Source: Arenicola marina (lineage: Eukaryota; Annelida; Polychaeta; Arenicolidae). Taken from it: a stretch of DNA of 64,000 nucleotides. The position numbers and the translations under genes are program-made. The stretch spans positions 16,461,771-16,525,770 of the forward strand of contig OZ025258.1 of the NCBI GenBank assembly GCA_964019135.1. Reading direction: 5' to 3'. Below the pieces are notes generated by a model. It was not told the origin of the DNA, ran no database searches, and saw only the letters and a program-made list of their open reading frames with translations. Positions 24,051 to 35,374 of this stretch are shown here, in pieces (position 1 is the first letter of the stretch; each line of letters starts with the position of its first letter).

Positions 24051-24694
24051 TGGGCCCATTCAGCGCCATTATTCGTAACGAATAGGATTCTTCCGCTCAC
24101 ATCATTATTCGGGATTAGCGTTTTTTTTGTTTATGTTTAGAAATACATTAGATTGCAACCTCTTATTATAAAAGATATAACACAAGAAGGTCGCAGCTAT
24201 TACATGTTCCTAAACATAAATGTCAATTGACGAAAATGTTTATGAAATATAATGGGATATATATATTTAATAAATGGTTTGGTAAAGTAAACTTTCAATC
24301 ATCGCTTCACCTTTTTAAGAGAAATACTAAGGATAGTCTGTTAAAGATAATCGATACGAGTGATTTAAGCAATGTTAATGTGAATTTGATGCGTAACTGT
24401 CCATCTTAGAAAATCATACCGGTTAATCGGTTAATAAAAAGAAACAACTATTGTAGCGCAAAGATTGGGCCAAAATGATATACTCTCTAGATAGTCGTAT
24501 TACTGTTTCCGCTTTCACTTGTCCTCTTGTTTTTTGTGTATGTCTTCTGTTTATGTTTTGAGCGAGTAATCCTGGGCTTCTGCTTCTTGCCAGCCTGTGG
24601 ACTCGTCATGGCAATAACCATTAAGATTATTACTATAGCGCATGGAGGACCGAGGTTCATGAATTGGTGTTCTTAAAGTGTTCGTGCCACGATT
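24051..24694. other. T0-specific sequence
   Basis: Between the T block and the LINE end there are about 640 bp not seen in T1. A 60-codon frame at 24,227-24,409 includes SSLHLFKRNTKDSLLKI, reminiscent of the C-terminal FK..LK..LL segment of LINE polyproteins, but the match is too weak to call. Confidence 0.35.
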
Positions 24695-25384
24695 TTGTTT
24701 AGCTCAGAGTTAACTTTTTTTGGGAAAGACAAGCAAATAAGACTTTGGTTTATTATGAGTTTTTATTATCAGTTTTTATTCCACGATATCTCTCTGGGAG
24801 CATTGCATCTGCATCATTGCATCATTTTGTTTCACATCGTACTAAGGTATCTTATCCGAGTTATCCCTAATCGCTGTGCAAATTGTATGAATATAGTGTT
24901 GTTTTATTAATATTTAAGCAGTGCCATGGTATATGACCTGGACTGATTCAATGTGTATTTTTAGTTCTAGCGTTCACAGTCATAATATTAGAAGAGCGAA
25001 TCTACTGCATATCCCAAAGGCTAGAACTAACGATAAATCTATAAGATATTCGGCTATTACTTTAATAAATGATATAATAAGATACAATTTAACTCATTCC
25101 TTCACTCATTCAAGAGAGCCATTATGTCGTCCTCAGTAGTAAAATAGTCGAAACATTATATTTATATTCTTTATGTGGAACGAGACATGATTTTCACATT
25201 AACTTCTTGTGGTAAAAAGCCTACCACTGTAGCCCTTTCATGTTGCTTATTTTTGTTGTATCTGTATAGATCTAGTTGTAAAGTTTTATTTTATGTTAGC
25301 ATATAAGCTTCGGCTTCTGCTATTGCCTATGTTATATATGTTTGTTTACTTGCGATGCACACATTTGAACAATAAACATCGTTA
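24695..25384 (+). mobile_element. 5'-truncated LINE, RT C-terminus plus 3' UTR (T0)
   Basis: The 72-codon frame at 24,921-25,139 contains VHSHNIRRANLLHIPKART, then NDKSIRYSAITLINDI. This fits the HSHNTR...IP..RT...SI...G...WN pattern that ends the reverse-transcriptase protein of CR1/L2-like non-LTR retrotransposons. It is followed by a 3' UTR with ATAAGCTTCGGCTTCTGC, of a kind familiar from such elements, and AATAAACATCGTTATTAACC at the end. The same 3' UTR is present in T1. Everything upstream of the RT C-terminus is missing, and several stops separate the frame from possible upstream coding. Confidence 0.7.
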
Positions 25385-27115
25385 TTAACCGCGGTGCGTT
25401 TCCGTGTCCCGGTCACCGTTGTATCTCTCTGTCAGGGGAAAGGTAGAGAGGGCAGGGGTGGGTGGGGGTGGGGGGTGCAGGGTTGGAGGTGGAGGGTGAG
25501 GGTGCAGGGGTGGGGGTGGATGGGGAGGGAGAGGGGAGGAGGGGGTGGGGGTATGGGTGGAGGTTGAGGGGGCATGGGCGGGGTGGAGGGTGCAGAGGTG
25601 GGGTTGAAGGTTAACGGGGCATGGGTTGGGTAGAGGGTGCAGGGGTGGGGTGGAGGGGGTGGGTGGGGTGCGGATGGGTGTGCCGGGTGCAGGGGTGAGG
25701 GTGGAGGTTGAGGGGGTATGGGTGTGGAGGTTGAGAAACAGAGATGGGGGTGGATGGGGAGGGAGAGGGGAGGAGGGGGTAGAGGTTGAAGGGTAGGGGT
25801 GGATGGGGAGGGGGGTCACATCACTCCCCCCCCCCAAGCCTTGACCCTCACCGCCAGCGGTCATTGCCGCGGACCAAAGCTTTTGTCACATCTCAACCTC
25901 CTTTCTTTGATCGTGTTGACAAACGCATTACGCCTGCAGCTGGCAACCTTTGGAGGTCGACGAAGTGTTGGCTTGGACGCCGTGCTGCTGCGGCTGCTGC
26001 TGCTGCCTTCCAGCACGCCGCATCCCATGTCACATCACTTCACCTCACCTCGCATCCCACGTACCGTCCGCTGTGACCTCTCCTCTCCTCTCCCTGTCTC
26101 CCCACCACATCCCTCACACCACACGCAGACCCTCCCAAGCCCACACGCAGGTACCCGAAAGGGATTGTCGCCCTTGTACAACCTTAAACAAAACGCCCAT
26201 TCACCCCTCACCCAACCGTCACCTTGACCTAGTACATGACCCTCAACCCTCTACCCCCTACCCACCACGCATATCATCCATATGGACAGTCACTTCAGCT
26301 CACATAACCACATCCCCCCTCCCCCCTTCCCCCTCCTGCCCTCTACAAGAGTGTTCTCTCACGGCGGCTCGTTCCGTATTTCCCAACAGTTCAGAGAACC
26401 TCATACCCTTTACCGGACACGGCCACCAGAATCCCCTCACCCCTTACATCACACCCACCCCTCTTCTCCCCTTCCCTCCCCTCCCGTCCCATCCCATCCC
26501 ATCCCCTCCCCTCCCGCCCCTTCCATCCCTCCCTGCCGTGCTGTGTCACATCAATATCTTCAGCAGGCTGATATCCCGTGCGGCCCTGTCTTTTTCCATC
26601 GCTCCCCTCCCACAACCTCCTGACCCTCCGCCCCCCCCGACCTATCCACCCATCCACGCATCGCTCCCCTCCCCCCCCCCACCTATCCACCCATCCACGC
26701 ATCGCTCCCCTCCCCCAACCTCCTGCCAACCGCCCCCCCCCCCACCTATCCACCCATCCACCCACCCACCCACCATCCCTCCACTTTATTCCTCCTATTC
26801 GTCAAGCCCACACGATACATAAAACCCCCAGGATCTATACCGACCCGCCATTCCTGCACTGAATTACCCGCCCAACTCAGACCCACCTCAGACGACTTGG
26901 GATGCTGTCTTCTCTCACTACACTTCAGGTTCCTCTACTTCCAAATCCAAACCCCGGGGCCGGGATTCGTCAAGACGTGGTCATCCGTCTGCCTGTGTAA
27001 AATGACGGATCTGCAGGTGCTTTTGTTGAGTAACAGTTTAAGTATGCTAGAACTCATAGCATAGATGCATTGTCCTTCGATATCGCTTGCTTTAAACATG
27101 CCAGACTAGCGTTTG
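25384..27115 (+). repeat. Array module X, copy X1
   Basis: Homologous to 33,770-37,050, 37,800-40,619 and 46,190-49,100. Landmarks: GTGTCCCGGTCACCG, a G-rich block (25,436-25,820), TTTGTCACATCTCAACCTCC, a CTG tract, CAGCACGCCGCATCCCATGT, a C-rich block, and CCACACGATACATAAAACCC. Relative to X2 it lacks the head segment and about 1.45 kb including the SINE, joining directly to a CGTCAAGACGTGGTCATCCG segment. Confidence 0.85.
25983..26008. repeat. CTG/CGG triplet tract in X1
   Basis: Interrupted CTG repeats just before the conserved CCAGCACGCC. Equivalent tracts lie at about 34,261-34,313 (X2) and 46,700-46,762 (X4), with different lengths and interruptions. Confidence 0.8.
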
Positions 27116-27159
27116 CTAGACCGGAGAGAGTCTGTGACAGATTTAGTCAATCTTATATC

Positions 27160-27490
27160 ATACGTATCAGCATCTGTTATAAGCATATCAATAAGCATCT
27201 GTGATAAGCATATCGATAAGCATCTGTTATAAGCATATCAATAAGCATCTGTGATAAGCCTATGGATAAGCATCTGTTATAAGCATATCAATAAGCATCC
27301 GTTATAATCATGTCAATAAGCAACTGTAAAAGCATCCGTTATAAGCATATTAATAAGCATATCTGATAAGCATCTGTGATAAGCATATCAATAATCATCT
27401 GTGATAAGCACATCAATAAGCATCCGTTATAATCATATCAATAAGCATCTGTTATAAGCTTATCAATGTTATGTCATATATATAAGCATC
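27160..27490. repeat. 25-bp TAAGCAT repeat array in Y1
   Basis: Units alternate AAGCATCTGTTAT (13 bp) and AAGCATATCAAT (12 bp). About 13 units, several degenerate, including TAATCAT variants. The equivalent array at 49,150-49,910 is more than twice as long. Confidence 0.9.
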
Positions 27491-29807
27491 TGTTACATTA
27501 TATGCCTTTGTAAAATATGTATCGGACACCATCTGCTACAGAAAGCCTCTCCGCACCCACACTACCCACATCAAATCACCTAACTGGACCTGGCCGTTAG
27601 CTGGCCGTTAAAATCAAAGACAATTGCTGAGAAAAGAAACCCAGAAACATTCCCTGCCGCCGAAAGCAGTTTTCGATTGGCGAATGTTTCAACATTTGAG
27701 TAAATATCACATTAGTTTTAAGAACCCCGTCGATACTATGCTCGTAACTTGTGCCAGTATTATCCCTACCGACTCTGTCCCATGCATTATGTGTGTGCAA
27801 CTGTACAGTACAAAAGGTACTATGGGTGGTAGCACGTGCCCTAAACAGGCAACGTGTTCTATGGGGTTTTGAAATGCACAGTAGTTTGTTATGGACGTCC
27901 TTCAGGACAAGCGAGACCTGCCAATGAATTTAACGAGTGGCAGCGATAACGATTGGGCATGCTGTGCGTAGAATGGAAAGCTGTTTGGGCATGACGCATC
28001 CATACAGGGACCGAATCAATAAGTGGCTGCTAAGGACATCGATGAAGGCTGCATTTACCACAATGAATGCATTCAAGGAGCAAATACAAATTAATAAATC
28101 AAAATTCGCCCAGTATAGGGGCTGACATTTCCTTTTTATAGGGGTTAACCGCCTGACACGAACATATTTGAGGTTCCGGCGATATATATATATATAGCAT
28201 TGGTTTTGGTTTGCAAGCATTCGTCTGGGTAAGACGAAAGATTTGCAACGTGACGTTCTTCAAGTATTTTTAGTGGTTTTCGACAATGGCGCTCACATCC
28301 CAAAACGCTTAGCAAGCCAACTGTGGGACGGGTAGAGCCGGCCACAATCCACTCATCGATGTTTGAATTATTGACAGGTCTTATAACTAGCGTCCCTTGG
28401 GCAATTTACTGCCTAAGAGAACGTCCTGTTGGACCATTCTGGGAAGAAGCAATGGCTGAGTCTCTCTCTCTTAGGCTTAAAAGCATTAATTTTAACATAT
28501 GGCCTGTGGAAATGTACAATTATTTCCGTCATTAAACATTTTATGTCACATAGAAGTGACAAGAGAAAAAATAGTGCAGTCAAGTCAAACCTAAAAGCAT
28601 CGACAACTGCACTCAGCAATCTTTTTTGTGTGGGGAGGGTATCTCATTTCTCATTACTTAAATCAGTAAGTTTTTTCTACGCGGTCTCATTCTACCAGGT
28701 GCCTTATTGGGCAGATAATCGGGTTACCCTTAATGGATGAAATGAATAGCACTGCCAAAGAAAGCCGATAGCCCAGGAGCCGTAGAGCAGTAAACTCCAA
28801 TTCAGACGGCCGCTGGACAAACATCAGCTAGCTTCTTCTTCTGTGTCGGCTTCCCGTGGCATTTTTTGTTCGCAAACTGACTGTTTTCTTTTTTTTCCCA
28901 GCGATAGGCAGCATCAGATGCCGTTGAGAAGACATGTACTTTTTTTATGTTGTTTTAGTTGGTAATTCATTTCGTTCTTTACGAACAGTAAAATAACAAA
29001 GTATTTTATTTCCAATCTTAGGGGTTGAAAGCAACTTTGCCTGAACGAAATGGTCTTCTTTATAGCCATTCTAAAACGCTGTGCCACCAACCGCGCTAGC
29101 ACTGTTTCCTTATATGCATGGAATGGTCGTCTTTATTCCCAACTCACGTTAACTAATTAATGCTAAAGAAATATTCCACTATCAAAAGGAAGCTGTCTGC
29201 ATCGTTTTTAATTTTATTTTACGCTGCATGCATGCCGCTTTTCAGTTTCAAACCCCGTTGTTATCTGCTGCCCACATGGTAGCCTACTATTACATTTTAT
29301 CGCCCTTTACCCTTGCTCTCGGGGTCCTCCGCTGTCGCCTATAAGGTGGCCTAATTTGATGTCGTCCGCCCAATAAACACTGATCACGTCATCGACCTCT
29401 ATTATTACCACGTAGCACGTGGTTATCATGAGCCATAAGCCGTCTACAGGCGGACGGACGGACCATGGTGGGGAGTCGTCCGTCTTGCAATACACTCTGG
29501 CCCCAGTAAAACGCATTAGCCTTGACTGAGTCTCACCAGCCATGACACCAGCGTATGGCAGTTACCAACTCGTCAATGTTAACGAGCGGGTATCGCATAT
29601 CCTTTATCCTATCAGAGGTGTGGCCGTGGGGACCAAGCTGAAGGGGGTGGGGTTGTGGCTGGATGGACGTATGCTGGAGCGGGTTCAGGCTAGGGTAAAA
29701 GGGGCGTTAGTTTTACGGTCATCGCCAGAGTACCTCGTACCTCCCGTGAAGTCACGTGTCCCATGTGACTTACACGTTGTGGCTTAACGGACGAGTATTT
29801 GACTTAC

Positions 29808-29935
29808 ATGAACAGAGCTGCTGCACAACCATTACACAGTGAGCAGAGCTTCTGCACAACCATTACACAGTGAGCACAGCTACTGCACAACCATTATACA
29901 ATGAGCACAGCTTCTGCACAAACCAGTAAGCACAG
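29808..29935. repeat. 31-bp minisatellite in Y1
   Basis: About four units of GAGCACAGCTTCTGCACAAC followed by CATTACACAGT. Equivalent arrays are at 42,612-42,752 and 52,290-52,490. Confidence 0.85.
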
Positions 29936-30659
29936 CGTCTAAGGACTTTCTCAAACAGAACATCCCCAATTCCTGCGCCTGCGATAAAGATAACCTGTTA
30001 TTGAAATATAATAATACTTCACCTGTTCACGTTAGTATCATGTGGTTATGCGGTGCTTCACAAATTGCTCTATTCCTTCAATCCAATGATATATGGTATA
30101 TTTCTGTCAAGGTACAAACGACAAAAATTTTACGTTCTACCAACAGTGGATATCACTTAACCTGTTGTTGAAAAATAAAAGATTCGGATGTATACAGTGG
30201 TCGACTGTTAATATATGGCACTGAATTGAAACGTAGAAAGCAGTTGATGCACGATTATGAAACGAAACAATATTTGAGACAAGTGTTATTGCACAACCGG
30301 CAATCAGTGTTTCTAATTCATCGGTGGTCGCCATTGCGGTGTCCTCCAGAAAGCATCCTGCTTTGTAGTGGCTAACAGCGCTGTCACGGCCCAAGCACGA
30401 CCTGCGCATGCCTCTTGGGTGGTAACCCTTCTCTTCTCGGCGACTCTCATTTCGTGCCTGATTCACGCAATTCCTCTCTGAACATTTTGTATCATATTGA
30501 AGCCTAAAATATATTCCAGGTACGTGGGGAGGGGGGGTGGGGTTCGATTTGTCACATCTGCGTCATAGACAATATGAACGTTATTGTCTGTACGAGAACG
30601 TGGACGTAATACGGTATTAAAGCCTGTAGTATATGTATCAATATAAGGACGTTAACTTT

Positions 30660-30830
30660 CATCGGTAAATGAGTCACCAGACATATATTCACACTACGAG
30701 CCCAGCCAGATAATATCATTATATTATCCAACTATGCACTTTAACCCTTTCATTGGTAAATTGGTCACCAGACAGATATTCAGTCTACGGGTCCAGCCAG
30801 ATAAGATCTCTACATTATCTAATTAAAATT
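30660..30830. repeat. Approximately 92-bp tandem duplication in Y1
   Basis: GGTAAATGAGTCACCAGACA and GGTAAATTGGTCACCAGACA begin two tandem segments that also share CAGCCAGATAA. Y3 has the same pair at 53,665-53,830; in Y2 the second copy is cut at about 43,790 where it joins the SINE. Confidence 0.75.
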
Positions 30831-31037
30831 GTCAATTTTAGAATTTTCACACATTGATCCTTCTGTTGCTAGATTCGTTGCCAGACAGATCTTTACAAAC
30901 AATTCTTAGCAGGACACGATTCTCAAATGCTGTCCTGTTCCTACTTTTCTCCACGTTCTGATGTAATCATTGGTTCAATTCTTGCCTTAGACACAGCTAT
31001 TTGAACCTAAAATTGGTTTCGAGGCAACAATTATAGG

Positions 31038-31262
31038 TTAGTTGGTTGTATATTCGGGACGCTTTAACCACTTCTGGTCATATTGCGTCAATATGAGAAG
31101 AAAGGGAGAGCGGCACCATGTCTCCGGGGTAGCCCCCTACCCCTAGAGTTTATCCTGCGACCACACAGATATGGCGACAGCAGGGCGCGAACCACCGATC
31201 CACGTGCCGTTAGGCTGTCAAGTGGCCAGCGCTCTAACCCATTGAGCTATCGAGGCGGCCCC
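31038..31262 (-). mobile_element. tRNA-derived SINE in Y1
   Basis: Read on the minus strand it starts GGGGGCCGCCTCGATAGCTC, with an A box (TAGCTCAATGGGTTAGAGC) and a degenerate B box (GGTTCGCGCCC), then a body ending in TGGTCATATCG-type and GCGTCCTGAATATACAACC-type sequence shared with the 35.1 kb copy. It is a retroposon, not a functional tRNA. Confidence 0.85.
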
Positions 31263-31484
31263 CGACATTTTAGGGACGGTAGTCACGCCCACCTGGCTGT
31301 GAGTGTAAGCTGGTCAATGGGCCATGGCTGGTGTTAGCCCCTGAGTTAAGACTTCCGACCATGTCGCCCAAGAGGAAGTCTGCTCTCTGAAGACACGGGA
31401 GATAATACTGTAATATGTGCCCATTGTGGCGGCTATATGCTGGCGAGAATGCGCGGAATTGACTTTAAACAAGCTGATATTTCC

Positions 31485-32520
31485 AGTGGCCATAGTCAAA
31501 AACCGCCTTTGAACTCAATTCAAGAGCTTCTTCTCTGTGAATTTATCTGATAGAAATTATTTCAGCGTTTGATAGCTTCTAATCACGCAGAATATCGATA
31601 TATTTAACAAGACGACCTCCGTGAATAATAGTTATTTTTTATTCTACGCGTAACACGTCATGAAGCCTCTAAATCAGTATTGCTGTCCCGAAGCAAAACG
31701 AATATTAATGACCTTTTATGGAATTGCTAAATCGGTGGCAGAAAAATCACCATGGTTGCTGAGGGCGTTCAGCGCCCATCCTTCAACCTCCAGCCCCCTT
31801 GACCCCTCTCAATCAGTTAAATGGGTCGCTTCCATAGCCTCAAAATCATTGACTATTGTCAAAAAAAACAATCGGCGTTTAGCCCATGATCCCCCTCTAT
31901 GCTCATGGCTATAATGCGATAGACTTCCTGAGGTCAGTAATGGAAAAAAAACAAGTTTATCTCCCTCACACAGGCGGCGACACAGAAAGTAACTCTGCCT
32001 GGACTGATCTGCCGCTAGAAATGAATCCCCACACTCCATTCAATATGCGAGGTCCGTATTCTGATGGCCTGGACCGATTGTCGCCGATAATGCCTTCAAT
32101 AAATAGTCCCGCTTTTTGCTGGGACGTTGGTGCTAAAAACCAATGCTTGGTGTTTCTTCTAAACGAGCTAGCCAGCACCCAGTAAGAAGCCATTCCGAAA
32201 CCGCCTCGCGTAGCTGACGCCTGTGGCCTAATAATATATCATTTAAAGGCTTAATTAGCCCCCTAGGCGATGCCTCTCTTCAGTCATTCCGGCTGCAAGT
32301 GTTCGTTATAAAGCCGCCTCTAATTAGTCGTATTGTCTAGATTTCCTGGCGTCGCTATACCCCCCAGTTGTTGTTCGCTTTAACATGGGCAATACGTTCA
32401 ATGGAACGGAAATTAAGACTTCCGCGTTTACACTGCTGTGGCCAATGTGTACGATAGCACCACGGCCACATATTCAGACTTGGGAAGCACCAGGCTATGT
32501 CAGTATAAGCTGCAGCCTAT
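31485..32520 (+). repeat. Array module T, copy T1
   Basis: Matches T0 from GATATTTCCAGTGGCC to CAGTATAAGCTGCAGC. It ends in TGCAGCCTATACCGC, after which it diverges from T0 into a G-rich patch (about 32,560-32,582). Confidence 0.87.
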
Positions 32521-32744
32521 ACCGCAGGAAGGACCGAAGTTAATGAATGGGAATGGGAGTAGGGGGGGGGGGGGAGGGGGAGTCGTGTTTCCGAATGGCG
32601 AAGAACAAATTTCTTCATTCCCAGGTCACGATGAATTACATGGAGAACTTACTGCATACAATGAAGGGGGCAGATACCGGACATTAAATGGGCCGACTTG
32701 ACAATTCACGTTTATTATACATACATATCTTTTATATATATTAA

Positions 32745-33060
32745 GATATTAAGATATAATTTAGCTTATCCCTTCACTCATTCAAAAGAGCATTTATGTC
32801 ATCTTTAGTAGTAAAATAGTCGACACATTATATTTATATCCACTATGTAGGACTATACTACATAATAATGGTCACACTAATTGCTTGTGGTAAAAAGCCT
32901 TATACTCTGGCCATGTTACTGTTTTTTTCTTGTATCTATTTATTTCTATTTTGTGTTGGTACATAAGCTTCGGCGTCGGCTATTGTGTATGTTATATATG
33001 TTTGTTTACTTGCGATGCGTACCGTTGGACAGTTAGCATCATTATTAACCGCAATGCAAT
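32745..33060 (+). mobile_element. LINE 3' end in T1
   Basis: Matches the T0 LINE tail: CCTTCACTCATTCAA, GTAGTAAAATAGTCGA, TTGTGGTAAAAAGCC, ATAAGCTTCGGCGTCGGCTA and GTTTACTTGCGATGC, ending at ATTATTAACCGC. It holds only 3' UTR sequence, so it is shorter than T0. A final fragment of it (ATCATTATTAACCGCAATGC) is kept at the X2/X3 junction near 37,068. Confidence 0.75.
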
Positions 33061-35124
33061 AACTTCGTCAAATAGCGAGCCTGTTGCATATATTCATAGG
33101 TTTTGCGTTGGTTGGCATCCGTCGGTCTGCATTACACTTAGATATTACGTTATTGTAGAATCCTAGTCTGAATACTACACCGATCTGTAGGCTGCCAACA
33201 GTGACTTATCGAAGTAAGAGAGGGGACGGATGGGGCGGGGGGGGGTGTAGTACGTGGTATGTGTTTCGTTGTCGAACCAAACGCTTGTAAAGAGCCGAAT
33301 TTATGTTGTTGTTGTCTCGTAACAACACATTGCGTAAAATTTGCTTCACGCGCATAAAAACGAAATGATCTGTCTAATGCCGAAGAAGACCTGTCGCCTG
33401 GCTCTGAGGGTCCGGCTCACGGCGACTCACACCGAAGTCCCGGACTGTGTATCCGACTGTACGCCAGTTCGTGGTAAGACGACGTGTGAGGTTAAAGGCT
33501 TCCTACTTGGTGTTGGTGTCTTCATACTTCCTACGGGGTGAGAGGGCATGCTCTACCTCCAAATATACTGACAGACAGGGGCTTCAACAAGGCTGAAGAA
33601 AGTGCTGTATATCTGGAATAAAGCGACTCTTGTTATTTCTTACGTTATCAAGTGTGTTAAAATTACTTATCGAGCTCTTTCCCGCTAGTCCCGCAACATA
33701 GCTCCGTGGTGTTTCAGGATAGACACGTTTGCCGCATCAAAGCCGAAAGGGCGATGCTTATTAGGTTTCTGAATTTATGCCGGTCACCGCTGTTTCTCAC
33801 TCCGTCAAAGGAGAGGCATTGTGGACAAGGGTGTGGGGGGCGGGGGGTGCAGGGGTCGGGGTGGATGGGGAGGGAGTGGGGAGGATGAAGGTGGAGGTTG
33901 ATGGGGCAGGGGTGGAGGTTGAAGGTGCAGGGGTAAGGGTGGAGGGTGGAGGGTGCAGGGTGCAGGGGTGGGGGCAGATGGGGAGGGGGAGGAGAGGAGA
34001 GGCGAGGGTATCGGTTAAGGAGTGGGGATGGATGAGGAGTAGTGGGGAGGATGGGGAGGAGGGAGGAAGGAGGGTGGAGGGGGGAGGGTTCACACCCCCC
34101 CTCCGAGCCTTGACCCCAACTTCCGGCGGTCATTGCTGGGAATCCAGAGCCTCGGACCAAAGCTTTTGTCACATCTCAACCTCCTTTCTTTGATCGTGTT
34201 GACAAACGCATTACGCCTGCAGCCGGCAACCTTTGGAGGTCGACGAACTGTTGCCTCGGACGCCGCTGCCGCTGCCGCTGCCGCTACTGCTGCTGCTGCT
34301 GCTGCTGCCTTCCAGCACGCCGCATCCCATGTCACATCACCTCACCTCACCTCGCCTCCCACTGACCTTACGTACCGACCGCTTGGACCTCTCCCTGTCT
34401 TCCCACCACACCCCTTACACCACACGCAGGCCCACCCACGCCCACACGCAGACCCTCCCACGCTCACACGCACGTACCCGAAAGGGATTGTCGCCCCTGT
34501 ACGACCTTAAACAAAACGCCCATTCACCCCTCAGCCGACCCTGACCTTGACCCGTAGCCACCTCTAATCCCGCTACACCCTACCCTACTCACCGCGCATA
34601 TCTTCCCTAAGGACAGTCACTTCAGTTCACACAACCACAGCCACCCCCCCCCCACCCTCCTCCCCACTCACAACGGGAGTGTTCTCTCACGACGACCCGT
34701 TCCGGATTTCCCATCTGTCCGAGAGCTCACACCATTTACCGGACGCGGTCACCAGAATCCCCTCACCCCCTACCTCACACCCACCCGTCCTTTCCCCTCC
34801 CCTTCCCTCCCGCCCATTCCATCCCTCTCTGCCACATCAATAGCTTCATCTAGCTGATATCCCGGTGTTTTCGCATAGCTGCCCAACCCGACTTCCTGCC
34901 CCCACCCATCCACCCATTAACCCTCCCTCCCTCCCCTTACTCCCATCCTTCAAGCCCACACGATACATAAAACCCCCGCGATCGATACCGACCCGCTATG
35001 CCTGCATTGAAGTACCTGTCCAAATCAGGCCCACCTCAGACGCCATGGGATGCTGCTGTCTTCCTCAAAGATTATCCCCCGCCTTCATCCCGCTTCAGGT
35101 TCTTCCGCTTCCAAATCCAAATCC

Positions 35125-35374
35125 GGGGACCGGCCCGGTAGCTCAGTCGGTTAGAGTGCTCGCCTTGACTGCGCTGGCCACATGAGAGCCTAACGGCACG
35201 TGGATCGATGGTTCGAATTCCGCTGTGACCGTGGTCGCACGATAAAGATCCCATATCCTTATTCGCAAAGAGTAGGGGGTTACCCCGGGGACATGGCTCT
35301 ACTCTCGCTTCCTTCTCCCATTTGACGCGATATGACCAAAAGTGCTTAAAGCGTCCTGAATATACAACCAACCC
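35125..35374 (+). mobile_element. Full-length tRNA-derived SINE in X2
   Basis: About 250 bp flanked by a perfect 10-bp target duplication AATCCAAATC (35,115-35,124 and 35,375-35,384). The tRNA-like head has an A box (GGTAGCTCAGTCGGTTAGAG) and a B box (GGTTCGAATTCC) spaced as in RNA polymerase III promoters. The body follows with ATCCTTATTCGCAAAGAGTA and TTACCCCGGGGACATGGCTC, and the element ends GCGTCCTGAATATACAACCA. This is the reference copy for the six in the window. Confidence 0.92.

Larger units (their letters stand above)
27640..31485 (+). repeat. Array module Y, copy Y1
   Basis: Collinear with 40,619-44,140 (Y2) and 49,945-54,540 (Y3). Shared landmarks: CATTAGTTTTAAGAACCCCG, AAGGCTGCATTTACC, TTAGCAAGCCAACTGTGG, GCTTCCCGTGGCATTTTTT, CACCAACCGCGCTAGCACTG, GCAATACACTCTGG, GAGCACAGCTTCTGCACAAC, AATCAGTGTTTCTAATTCAT, GAGTCACCAGACATA, the minus-strand SINE and AAGACTTCCG.CCATGTCGCC. 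Short frames are conserved, but in the one I compared codon by codon (minus strand around 28,145-28,345) most differences change the amino acid, as in non-coding DNA. Confidence 0.88.

Noticed and set aside
27160-27490. Telomeric or centromeric repeat
   Set aside because: The unit does not resemble TTAGGG-type telomeres, and nothing in the window shows a centromeric position.
28145-28345. Minus-strand frame conserved in Y1, Y2 and Y3 (PTVGL...CERHCRKPLKI) as a gene
   Set aside because: Comparing Y1 with Y3 codon by codon, about 12 differences change the residue and about 4 are silent, close to neutral expectation. Conservation follows from duplication.
33341-33541. 66-codon frame repeated at 37,372-37,572
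   Set aside because: Lies in the nearly identical X2/X3 duplication; one difference only and no homology, so there is no evidence of selection.
35131-35210. Functional tRNA gene
   Set aside because: A and B boxes are present, but the anticodon arm and acceptor stem do not fold convincingly, a conserved non-tRNA body follows, and target duplications surround the whole unit: a SINE.
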